Source: JAFAVZ01 sp036009105
GTDB lineage: Bacteria > Acidobacteriota > Thermoanaerobaculia > Gp7-AA8
Direction: 5' to 3'
DNA length: 10,713 nt
NCBI GenBank assembly: GCA_036009105.1
Contig: DASYMJ010000077.1
Coordinates: 1-10,713, forward strand
Shown here: piece after piece, positions 1 to 8,000 of the stretch
Layout: every line of letters starts with the position of its first letter
Position numbering within the stretch: the stretch's first letter is position 1
Translations under genes and position numbers: made by a program
Notes under the pieces: generated by a model
What the model was told of the DNA's origin: nothing
Databases searched by the model: none
Seen by the model: the letters and a program-made list of their open reading frames with translations, nothing else

Positions 1-2828
1 ACGTCATTGGCATCGGTCTCCCACGCCAGCGTCACCCGCAGCGCATCGCGGCGGTCGAGGTCGACCTCGTACTCCGCCGCGCGGCGCTCGATCTCCGCCC
101 GCGCCGCCGGGTCCTTCGCTCCCCACGCCCGGTAGACATACCCCAATTCCTCGCGCACCACGCGCTGAGCGTCGCGGTACCAGTCGGGGAACTTCTGCCT
201 GGTGGCCGCCTCGAGCACGCCCGCGGCCTCTTCCGGCCGGCCATCGAGCCAGAGCATCAGCGCGAGATGGCGATAGGAGTTGACGCGATCGGGACGCAGC
301 TCGAGCGCGCGGCGGAGCGGCGTCTCGGCCAGCTTCGCGCGCTTGTTGCGCACCAGCAGGAGGCCGGCGCGCTGGAGGAGCTCGGTCTTGCCCGGGGCCA
401 CCTCGATGATCGACGCATTCGCGCGCGCCGCCTCGCTCTCCCTGCCGAGGTGCTCGTCGGCCAGGCCGAGGAGCTCGTAGACTTGGGGGTTCTCCGGGTC
501 GAAGGGCTGCCACTGCAGGGCGAGCTTGCGCAAAGCGCTCCAATCCTCGTTCACCGCCAAAGCCTCGGATAGCTGGTTATAGAGCTCGCGGTCGCGCGGC
601 GACTGGCGCAGCTTCGCCTGCAGCTCGTCGATGCGCGCCTGGTCCGGCTTCACCATCTTCGTCCAGGAGGCATCGCGCTTCGGCTCCGGCGGCGCGACAA
701 CCGGCGCGGACTCGATCGGGATGGTCGGGGTGGGCGCCTGGAGGCGCGGCCGCGGCGGGGGTGGCGCGGCCGCAACCTGTTCGCGAACGGCGCCGCCGAC
801 CACCCCGCCCGCCACTCCGCCCACCACCCCTCCCTCCACGCCGCCTTCCATGCGGGCCTGCACGTCCTTTTCGGCACCGGCGGAAACGGCGTCCAGGTCC
901 ACCGGCGCCTCCGAGGAGAGGACCTGCCCGGCCGGCGCATCGGCGCGCGCGCCGCCCGCCGCGTTCCCCATCACCGCCGACTTGCGCAGCTCGTTTTCCG
1001 GCGCCAGCACAGGCATCTGCCGCGGACGGGGCGGCGGCAGAGCCGCGACGCTCTCGCCGCGGCGGTCGATGGTCGTGATGCCGCCCGCATCGATGGTCAG
1101 GATGGAGGCGAGCGCGCGGCGGTCGAGGCCGAAACGCTGGTAATCCCACTCCGTCTCCAGCACGAGCATGGTGGTGCGGGGGATGACCACCCGCTGCTCC
1201 ACGCTCACCCGCACCTGCTCCGTGGCCAGCGCCTTGCGCACCGCCTCGGACGGCTCGTTCGCCTCGCGCTCGGCGAGGTAGTCGAGATAGGCGCGATAGC
1301 CCTCCCGCTCCAGCAGCGGCGCGAACGTGCCGGCCGGCAGCGAGGAGATCTGCAACTGCGTCGCGGCCGCGCCGGTGAGATGCACCGCCGGTTGCGCGGC
1401 CGGCTTGACCTTGCCGATCACGATCACCTCGTCGCCTTCCTGCACGTCGTCGAAGTGCGAGGGGTAGACCCACTCGGCGCCGCTGTCGACCACGTCGAAC
1501 GAGACGCCGAGCTCGTGCCGCAGCGCCGCCGCCGCCTCGGCCGCGCGCTGATCAAGCTGTTCGCTGAAGGGCAGGCGGACGATGCGGCCGCGCATGTTGG
1601 CGGTGAGCGCGCGGGCGAGCTGCGCGTCCTCGCGCGGGCCGAGGATCAGGGCGTGGACGGTGAGCCGCGGCAGCGCCTTCAGCTGATCGTTGAGCTCCTT
1701 GCGGTCCGTGGTGCCGAGGGTGGGGACCAGATCGCTGGCCACGACCACCGTCTCGTTCGGCTTCGCGCTCGCGATGTCGCGCAGCACGGCGCCCAGGTCG
1801 GTGCCGCCGAGGAAGAGGCGCGCGCGGAGGAGCGAGCCGATGTTGCGCGAGACCTCGGAGGCCGGGCCGTTGGCCAGCGTCACGATCTCCTGATCGAAGG
1901 CGCGGACCTGCACGGTGTCGCGCCGCGGCAGCGCGGCGAAGAGCTGCTCCAGGGCGCGGATGCGATGCTCGGCGCCTTCCGCGGCCGAGGCGGAGGTGTC
2001 GACGTAGAACAGCCAGCGGCCGTTCGTGTTCGGATCGCTGTCCGTCCGCTGCAGGGGCGGGCGGAAGGCGGCGAGGTAGAAGTCGCCGGAGCGGAGGAGG
2101 CGCGCGCGGGAGGCGTCCGCGGTGGGGCGCCAGCTGATCTCGATGTCGTGGTCGGGCGTGTAATCGCTCTCCTCCATCGACCAGACGTCCGCCGTGCTCT
2201 TGGCCATAACGCCGCCGGTTTCCTCCCCCGGCAGCGCCGTGCCGATGGCGCGGAAGCGGAAGTGCTTCATCTTCGCCGTGCCGCGCAGCGGTAGGGCGAA
2301 CGTGCGCTGGCCGCCGCGCAGCGGCAGGAGCGTGGTGTAGGAGAGGACGATGCGCACCGTGGCGTTGGCCTCGATGGGGAAGATGCGCGCGGAGAAGCGG
2401 TTGCCCTGCTCCTGCTCCAGCAGCGCCGGGTCGCGCATCTGGTGGAGGAACTGCTCGTACACCTGATTGGCGCGCAGCCGCTCGACGACCTCCCCTTCCA
2501 TCAGCTGGCCGTTCACTTCCTTGGCGAAGCGGCTGATGGCGGCGTTCGCCGGCAGCGTGCAGGTGAAGCGCCCTTCGATGCGCCGCGGCCGCGGGTTGCG
2601 GAAGCGCAGCTCGAGCTCGGTCAGGGAGAGCATTCCCTGTACCGCGGCGCGGGCGGAGAGGTCCTCCAGGATGAGGTCCTGTCCGTCCGGATCGGTCATG
2701 GAGATGGGCGCCGCATCGGGAGCGGCCGCCCCTTTGGCCGGCGCCGGCGTCGGCGCGGGCGCGGGCTGCTTCTGGGCGGGAACGGCGGCGGTGAAAAAGA
2801 TGGTCAGGAACGCGATCGCATACTTCAT
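1..2828 (-). CDS. Exported VIT-VWA-TPR-DUF2135 protein, C-terminus cut by the window edge
   Basis: The frame is open from ATG at 2828 to the window edge, giving 942 residues. A TAA lies in frame three codons before the ATG (2840-2838), so this start is firm; no clear Shine-Dalgarno is seen. Residues 1-18 form a signal peptide (hydrophobic stretch, then AVPA before Q19), followed by a Pro/Ala linker. A VIT domain spans about 44-170. A VWA domain spans about 270-430, with MIDAS residues DTSAS at 277-281, T343 in GGTD and D366 in ASD, so metal binding should be intact. A beta-rich part with MLVLETEWDY near 554-563 follows, then a Gly/Val repeat (660-681), a Pro-rich linker and TPR-like helices (about 729-890). 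The last residues, LRVTLAWETDANDV, match the start of DUF2135. Families of this kind are exported adhesion or envelope proteins; the ligand is unknown. It lies 38 bp after the gene at 3841-2867 and is probably co-transcribed with it. The domain calls are firm; the role is not. Confidence 0.93.
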   Translation of the reverse strand, partial: MKYAIAFLTIFFTAAVPAQKQPAPAPTPAPAKGAAAPDAAPISMTDPDGQDLILEDLSARAAVQGMLSLTELELRFRNPRPRRIEGRFTCTLPANAAISRFAKEVNGQLMEGEVVERLRANQVYEQFLHQMRDPALLEQEQGNRFSARIFPIEANATVRIVLSYTTLLPLRGGQRTFALPLRGTAKMKHFRFRAIGTALPGEETGGVMAKSTADVWSMEESDYTPDHDIEISWRPTADASRARLLRSGDFYLAAFRPPLQRTDSDPNTNGRWLFYVDTSASAAEGAEHRIRALEQLFAALPRRDTVQVRAFDQEIVTLANGPASEVSRNIGSLLRARLFLGGTDLGAVLRDIASAKPNETVVVASDLVPTLGTTDRKELNDQLKALPRLTVHALILGPREDAQLARALTANMRGRIVRLPFSEQLDQRAAEAAAALRHELGVSFDVVDSGAEWVYPSHFDDVQEGDEVIVIGKVKPAAQPAVHLTGAAATQLQISSLPAGTFAPLLEREGYRAYLDYLAEREANEPSEAVRKALATEQVRVSVEQRVVIPRTTMLVLETEWDYQRFGLDRRALASILTIDAGGITTIDRRGESVAALPPPRPRQMPVLAPENELRKSAVMGNAAGGARADAPAGQVLSSEAPVDLDAVSAGAEKDVQARMEGGVEGGVVGGVAGGVVGGAVREQVAAAPPPPRPRLQAPTPTIPIESAPVVAPPEPKRDASWTKMVKPDQARIDELQAKLRQSPRDRELYNQLSEALAVNEDWSALRKLALQWQPFDPENPQVYELLGLADEHLGRESEAARANASIIEVAPGKTELLQRAGLLLVRNKRAKLAETPLRRALELRPDRVNSYRHLALMLWLDGRPEEAAGVLEAATRQKFPDWYRDAQRVVREELGYVYRAWGAKDPAARAEIERRAAEYEVDLDRRDALRVTLAWETDAND
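786..851 (-). repeat. Gly-Gly-Val repeat in the VIT-VWA protein
   Basis: Residues 660-681 of the VIT-VWA protein run as consecutive GGV, EGGV, VGG and AGG units. The segment separates the VWA half from a Pro-rich linker and the TPR half. I recall the same kind of run in TonB-like and VIT-VWA proteins of Acidobacteriota, so it is a mild taxonomic hint. It may be a flexible or membrane-proximal spacer, which is inference. Confidence 0.7.
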
Positions 2829-2866
2829 ATCGAACCGTTAGACGCCACTCGGGCGCGATTGGCAAC

Positions 2867-3841
2867 TCACCGCGCGGCGCGGCGGCGTTTCGGCGGCGCG
2901 TCCCGCGGCTGCCAGCCGAGCTGCACGACTTCGAAGTCGGAGGCCTTGATGGCGGCGAAGGCGGGGTTGAGCAGGTCGTTGTCCCAGCGCGTGTCGTAGG
3001 TGCCGGTGACGTACAGGTCGGTGCCGTTGTCGGCCACGAGGAGGCCGTACGTCTTCATGGCCTGGAAGATTTTGCGCAGCGGCTCGGGATACGAAGAGAG
3101 GTCCTTGCTCGCCTTGAGCCGCAGCCGGGCGCCCATCGGCAGCGCGCCGTTCGTTCCGCCCGCGTCATGCGAGGCGGGGAAGACGTAGCCGTTGGTGCTG
3201 CGCACCGTGACCCGGAACGCGTGGCGGATCGGATCGGGCCCGTAGGCTTCGTCGTAGCGGATGAGACCGGGCAGGATGGCCAGGCCGGCGGCGTCGGCGG
3301 AGGTCCAGCCGTCCGGCCGCCGGCTGTTGGAGTCGAGCGGGAAGATGGCGCCGGAGCCCGCCTCCCACCGCCCCGTCCAGCGCAGCGCATACAGCTCGAA
3401 GAGGATGCGACGGTCGCGGTCCACGATGAGCATGTGCCGGTCGCCATCCGCGCGCGGGTCGCTGCCGGCCAGGCCGCCTTCGATCCAGCGCTGCTCCGTC
3501 TTCGCCTGTTCGGGGATGGGATAGCCGCCGACGTCGCTCTCGTCGTCGTAGTCGAACGTGACCGGGACAAGCGGCTGCGTGCCGGGCACGATGACGTACG
3601 GCATGCCGTAGATCGGCGCCTCGTCGTCCCCGCTGTCGCCGCCGAAGTCGGGATGCATCCCCTTCCCCGCGCCGATGTAGGCGATGAACGCGCTGCTCTT
3701 CGGATCGACCGGCGCGCCGCTGATGTCGACGTTCCACCAGTTGCTGAGCGGAAAGAGCGGCAGCGGCCGGGGCAGCTCGCCGCCGCGCTGCTGCGCGAGG
3801 GCGCCGCACGCTGCGAGGAGGGCCAGGAGGAGGCGCCGCAT
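2867..3841 (-). CDS. Conserved secreted protein of unknown function
   Basis: This 324-residue protein starts at ATG 3841. An AAAAGGA run touches the start codon, which is closer than usual for a ribosome site. The first 16 residues are a short signal peptide, best cut after GALA before Q17; LAAC at 9-12 resembles a lipobox but would make an unusually short signal. The mature part has strongly patterned motifs: SNWWNVDISGAPVDP near the N-terminus, HPDFGGD, GMPYVIVPG, FDYDDESDVGGYPIP, GDRHMLIVDRD, GWTSADAAGLAILPGLIRYDE, and ADNGTDLYVTG near the C-terminus. I recognise this pattern from secreted proteins of Actinobacteria and Acidobacteriota that carry no assigned function, and I know of no characterised member. 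Several acidic and aromatic motifs could bind metal or carbohydrate, but no catalytic set is evident. The basic tail KRRRAAR closes the protein. It is the first gene of a probable pair with the VIT-VWA gene. Confidence 0.92.
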   Translation of the reverse strand: MRRLLLALLAACGALAQQRGGELPRPLPLFPLSNWWNVDISGAPVDPKSSAFIAYIGAGKGMHPDFGGDSGDDEAPIYGMPYVIVPGTQPLVPVTFDYDDESDVGGYPIPEQAKTEQRWIEGGLAGSDPRADGDRHMLIVDRDRRILFELYALRWTGRWEAGSGAIFPLDSNSRRPDGWTSADAAGLAILPGLIRYDEAYGPDPIRHAFRVTVRSTNGYVFPASHDAGGTNGALPMGARLRLKASKDLSSYPEPLRKIFQAMKTYGLLVADNGTDLYVTGTYDTRWDNDLLNPAFAAIKASDFEVVQLGWQPRDAPPKRRRAAR

Positions 3842-3909
3842 TCCTTTTCATTCTCGGTGCACGGAACGGAACGGGCGGTGAGCGTCGTCACCGGCGTAGA
3901 CTCTCCGCC
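3842..3909. promoter_or_regulatory. Divergent intergenic region with a possible leaderless promoter for the plus-strand gene
   Basis: These 68 bp separate the starts of two divergent genes, so promoters for both must lie here or overlap the coding ends. On the plus strand TAGACT at 3897-3902 fits a TAnnnT -10 element and sits only 7 bp before the ATG at 3910. Transcription from it would begin at or next to the start codon, giving a leaderless mRNA, consistent with the absence of a Shine-Dalgarno there. No convincing -35 box, and no clear minus-strand -10, is visible. Confidence 0.3.
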
Positions 3910-4926
3910 ATGCTGCTGGCAATCGTCTTCGCCGTCGAAATCGGCCGTTATCACCTGCAGAGCAACCCCTGGGTGAATCTGCATCAGCGCCTGATGTACG
4001 AGGCGCAGTTCGGAGCGCCGGCTCCGGCGGGACTCTCCGCCGACCAGCTCGCGCGGTGGAAGAAAGCGGTGGACGACTATCGCGTCTTTCTGCGCAGGCG
4101 GAACGCCCTCTTCGACGCCGAGCTGGTCCGCATCAACACGGCGCTCTCGGCGACGAGCAAGGCGGAGCTGCCGGAGGGAATCCCTCCGCCGGCGGCGACG
4201 GTGCTGAACGCGGCGATGCCGTTGTACCGGGTGGCGCAATGGGAGGAGGACGACCGGGCGAACCGCTTCTGGATCGCCGTGGCCCAGCCGCTCATCCTCT
4301 CGGCCGGCGAAGAGCTGGCCGCGGCACATGCGAAGGCGTATGGAATGCCGTTCCCGACGCACATCCGCGTTGATGTCGCCTCGTTCGCCGGCGAGTTCGG
4401 CGCCTACACCGTCGGCGAGGGCGACTCGGCGCACGCCGTCATCATGAGCACCAACCCGGGCACGCAGGGCTTCGGGGCGCTGGAGAGCCTGATGCACGAG
4501 CCGTCGCACGCCATCGTGGACGGCGCCACGGCCGCGATCGGCCCGGACATCACCCGGGCCGCTCGCGAACTGAACGTGAAGGCGCCTTATAACCTGTGGC
4601 ACGCCATCCTCTTCTACACCTCCGGCGAGCTCACCCGCCGCGCGCTGGCCCGGCGCGGGGTCGCCGACTACAAGCCGTTCATCAGCTCCATGTACGAAGG
4701 CCCGTTCCGCGGCATGAAACAGCCGCTGGAAACGCACTGGCAGGCTTACCTCGACGGCAAGGAAACCCGCGAGGGGGCGATTCGGGCGATCGTGAGCGCG
4801 CTACAGCCACGACCAGCAGGGCGCGCGGGTCACGCTCGAGTACGACCTGCCGCAGCGGTGACTTGCATCACCGTCCCGGCGCCCCCCAGGGCGTATCGTG
4901 AGCGCGGGTTCCAGACAACCAGGTAG
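3910..4926 (+). CDS. Putative exported HExxH metallopeptidase-like protein of an uncharacterised family
   Basis: The frame from ATG 3910 encodes 338 residues. The N-terminus MLLAIVFAVEIG is a very short hydrophobic stretch. The in-frame codons just upstream read RRHRRRLSA but contain no usable start, so 3910 is kept; export is probable, not certain. Motifs in order are GRYHLQSNPWVNLHQRL (12-28), LMHEPSHAI with HEPSH at 196-200, LWHAILFYTSGEL (229-241) and HWQAYLDGKE (276-285). HEPSH fits the zinc-protease HExxH signature. E240, or H231 in the next motif, could be the third ligand, as in gluzincin-like folds. I recall related uncharacterised bacterial proteins with the same HExxSH, LWHA-FY-GE and HW-YLDG order, ending soon after the last motif. 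Residues beyond about 297 (from 4801) look like read-through into intergenic DNA that also holds the -35 region of the next gene, so the real C-terminus may have been altered. Peptidase activity is inferred from the motif only. Confidence 0.85.
   Translation: MLLAIVFAVEIGRYHLQSNPWVNLHQRLMYEAQFGAPAPAGLSADQLARWKKAVDDYRVFLRRRNALFDAELVRINTALSATSKAELPEGIPPPAATVLNAAMPLYRVAQWEEDDRANRFWIAVAQPLILSAGEELAAAHAKAYGMPFPTHIRVDVASFAGEFGAYTVGEGDSAHAVIMSTNPGTQGFGALESLMHEPSHAIVDGATAAIGPDITRAARELNVKAPYNLWHAILFYTSGELTRRALARRGVADYKPFISSMYEGPFRGMKQPLETHWQAYLDGKETREGAIRAIVSALQPRPAGRAGHARVRPAAAVTCITVPAPPRAYRERGFQTTR
4802..4861 (+). pseudogene. Short out-of-frame coding relic, or shifted C-terminus of the HExxH gene
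   Basis: In the frame one base after that of the HExxH gene, 19 codons read YSHDQQGARVTLEYDLPQR and end at TGA 4859-4861. The alternating hydrophobic VTLEYDLP strand looks like a real protein end, whereas the HExxH frame over the same bases gives a Pro/Arg/Ala-rich string. A TGA at 4793-4795 blocks this frame just upstream, so it cannot be an independent gene. Either the end of a lost gene was joined here by a deletion, or a one-base shift near the GCGCGC run at 4796-4801 moved it out of the HExxH gene. I cannot assign a family. Confidence 0.35.
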
Positions 4927-4939
4927 TTATTGCTATAAT
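4912..4939 (+). promoter_or_regulatory. Extended -10 promoter of the giant repeat-protein gene
   Basis: TATAAT at 4934-4939 is a perfect -10 hexamer preceded by TGC (4931-4933), which makes an extended -10 element. CAGACA at 4912-4917 keeps the GACA half of the -35 consensus with a 16-bp spacer. In such GC-rich DNA a perfect TGnTATAAT directly before a gene is unlikely to be chance. The expected start is near 4946, about 110 nt before the ATG at 5057. It begins 5 bp after the stop of the HExxH frame, and its -35 lies inside the doubtful end of that frame. Confidence 0.75.
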
Positions 4940-4966
4940 CGCGCGCACCCGGATTTCAGCAATCGA

Positions 4967-5011
4967 GACAGCTCCCTCGCTTCGGCATAGCGCCGAGGGG
5001 CGTGCGCTGTC
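4967..5011 (+). promoter_or_regulatory. Structured 5' leader hairpin before the giant repeat-protein gene
   Basis: GACAGC at 4967-4972 pairs with GCTGTC at 5006-5011. Directly stacked on it, TCCCTCG (4973-4979) pairs with CGAGGGG (4994-5000, one T-G wobble). This gives a 13-bp stem with a 5-nt bulge (CGTGC, 5001-5005) on one side and a 14-nt loop. Inside, CGGC (4983-4986) and GCCG (4992-4995) offer an alternative short stem, so two folds compete. It lies wholly within the predicted leader, and no U-run follows, so it is not a standard terminator. It does not match the c-di-GMP-I or tetrahydrofolate riboswitch patterns I know. A leader regulating translation or RNA stability is possible. Confidence 0.55.
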
Positions 5012-5056
5012 CGTACATGCAGTGACAGGTCCAGTCCCCGACCGCGAGACAGACGA

Positions 5057-8000
5057 ATGAACATTCGAGCCGCACGCCGACTCCTGCTGTGCCTCTTCCT
5101 CCTTTGCGCGGCCACCCCCCTGCTGGCCCAGAACGTCACCTTCACCAGCGTCCAGAGCGGGCCGTGGAACGACCCGAACACCTGGGACGTCGGCGGCGGG
5201 CAGTTCCCGGGCGACGGCAGCTTCCATCACGTCGTCATCGCCTCCGGGCACACCGTCACCATCACCAACTCGGCGCTCGCGGCGGACCTCACCTTCACCG
5301 GCGGCGGCAGCAGCCGGAGCTTGGTGATCGGCGCGGGGCAGTTCCTCACCGTCAACGGCGCCGTCACCTTCAACGATCCGCTGAGCCCCGGCGTGACCAA
5401 CACCCTCGACGTCGGCAGCGCCGACGCCACGGTCGGCAGCGTGATCCTGACCGGCGGCACGGGAGTCAACAGCATCAGCCAGCTCTCCATCGGCAGCGGA
5501 ACCTTGACCGTCAACGGCGGCGTGACCGTCTCCGGCTCGACCAGCAACGCGAAGCTCACCTTCACCGGCACCGGCACCCTCGACCTCTCCGGCTCCCTCG
5601 GCAACGGCGCGACGCTGACCAACTTCGCCGGCGCGTCCGGCTCCCTGATCCGCTACAGCGGCACCGGCGCGCAGACCGTCGGCGCGTACAGCTACCAGCG
5701 TCTCACCCTGAACAAGACCTCCGGCACCGCGACCGCGGGCGGCACCATCGATGTGGCCGGCTCCTTCACCCAGACGGGCGGCACCTTCGACCTGCTCCTC
5801 ACCACCTGCACCCTTTCGGCGGGAACGGACATCAACGGCACCGTCAACGGCACTCTCGGCCTGCAGTTCAACGGCAGCCTGGCCAGCCTCAGCGGCACCG
5901 GCACGGTCAGCGCGCCGGTCACGTTCGTCACCTCCAAGAACATCAACAACGGCTCGACCCTGACGTTCGCCTCCCTCACCTTGCAGTCCGGCGTGACGGT
6001 GACCAACGGCGGCGTCACCACCGCCGGCTCCATCGCCGGAGCCGACGCCACCTCCACCTGGACGAACACCGGCACGCTGAAGATCAGCGGCAACCTGATG
6101 ACGGGCGCCGGCACGCTCGACGCCAGCTTCATCTCCAATGCGGTCGAGTACACCGGCGCCTCGCAGACCATCAAGCCGGCCGCGTTCTACGCCACGCTGA
6201 CGCTGAAGGGCAGCGGCGCGGTGCCCGTGACCGGCGTGTCCAACATCCTGGGCGACTTCAACGTCGCCGGCACCACCCTGGCCACGCTGGGCGGCTCGAT
6301 CGCGGTGGGCGGCAACGTGAGCGTCGGCGCCGCGGCCACGCTCAGCCTCGGCGCGTTCACCCACACCGTCGGCGGCAACTGGACGAACAACGGCACCCTG
6401 AACGCCGGCACCTCCACCGTCAACTTCAACAGCGGCTCCGGGCAGAACATCAACAACGGCGCCGCCTCTTTTTACAGCGTCCAGTTCACCGGGGCCGGCC
6501 TCAAGTCCTCGCCGGTGAGCGGCCTCGATGTCGCCAACGACTTCACCATCAACCTCGGCTCCAACTTCGACGGCGGCTCGCTCACCCACAAGGTGGGCGG
6601 CAACTGGACCAACAGCGGCACGTTCTCCTACGGCACCTCCACCATCGACTTCGACGGCGCCGCCGGCACGCAGACCATCAACAGCGGCTCCTTCTACAAC
6701 ATCACCTTCAGCAACGCCGGCCCGAAGACGGCCTCCGGCATCCTGGCCATCCAGGGCTCGGTCACCATCAACTCCGGCGCGACGTTCAACGGCGGCGGGG
6801 TCACCCACCTGGTCGACGGCAGCTGGACCAACAACGGCATCTACAACGGCGGCAGCGGCACCATCTCCTTCGAAGGCTCCTCCGCGCAGTCGATCGGGGC
6901 CAGCTCGTTCAACAACGTCATCTTCACCAACGCCGGCCTGAAGACCTTCACCGGCGCGTTGAACATCGGCGGCACGCTGACCATCAACTCCGGCGCCAGC
7001 GTCAACGCCGGCAGCGGCGTCAACCTCCTCTCCGGCAACCTGACCAGCGACGGCACGCTGACCAACAGCGGCAACACCTGGACCCTCAATGGCGCGACCC
7101 AGCAGACCATCGGCGGCACCGTCCCGGTCGCCTTCGCCAGCCTCACCGTGACGAACCTGGCCGGCGTGGCGCTGACCCAGTCCTTCCTGGTCAACAACGT
7201 GCTCAACATCGGCACGAGCATCATCACCACCAACGCCTCGGCCGTGGTGATGAACGGCGGCTCGTCGCTGACCCGCACCACCGGCTGGATCTACGGGGAG
7301 GAGAAACACAAGAACGCCACCGGCTTCCGCACCTTCGACGTCGGCACGCCGGCCGGCTACTCGCCGCTCTCCATGACCATCACCGGCACCGCCGACACGG
7401 CGGTCGTCGCCCAGTCCGGCACCGGCTGCTGCACCTTCAACGGCGCGAACCACCTCAACCAGTCGTGGCAGCTCTTCTCCACCGCGCCGGTCACGGCCGA
7501 CCTCACCTTCACCTGGCCCTCCCCCGTGGCCGGCAACGAGAACAATTACGTCCTCGGCAAGTACCAGGCCGCGGCCTGGACCTATCCGGGCGGTACGGTC
7601 GTCCCCGCCACGCACACCGGGACGGTGACGGCGCAGGCCATCAACGCCACGGCCGCCAACTGGACGGCCGGCGAGCCCTCCAGCCTCGGCGGCGCGCCGC
7701 CCACCGTCGGCAGCTTCAGCCCGACCGCGGGCAGCCAGGGCGTGACCGTGGTCCTCACCGGCACCAACTTCACCGGCGCGACGAACGTCACGTTCAACAG
7801 CACCCCGGCCTCGTTCGTGGTCGACTCCGCGACGCAGATCACGACCGCGGTCCCCGCCGGCGCGACGACCGGCGTCATCGCCGTGACCAATCCGGACGGC
7901 ACCGGCAGCAGCGCGGCCAGCTTCACCGTCAACGCGCCGGGCCTGATCCAGAGCGCCGGCAGCGGCAGCTGGACGGCGCCCGCCACCTGGGTGGGCGGCA

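Noticed and set aside
1552..2865. A minus-strand frame of 437 codons, and other frames over 1-2828
   Set aside because: Arg/Pro/Ala-rich shadow of the VIT-VWA gene, whose own frame carries the VIT, VWA and TPR motifs without interruption.
3055..4737. A minus-strand frame of 560 codons spanning both the 2867-3841 gene and the HExxH gene
   Set aside because: It crosses two divergent real genes and the gap between them, and its text is Arg/Ala/Ser-rich without motifs.
4880..4893. A small GC hairpin (CGCCC, loop CCCA, GGGCG) after the HExxH gene, considered as a terminator
   Set aside because: Only five pairs and no following U-run; such stems are common by chance at this GC content.
4946..5056. 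The giant gene's leader considered as a c-di-GMP-I (GEMM) riboswitch
   Set aside because: The GEMM core patterns I know are not present; only a bulged hairpin is supported.
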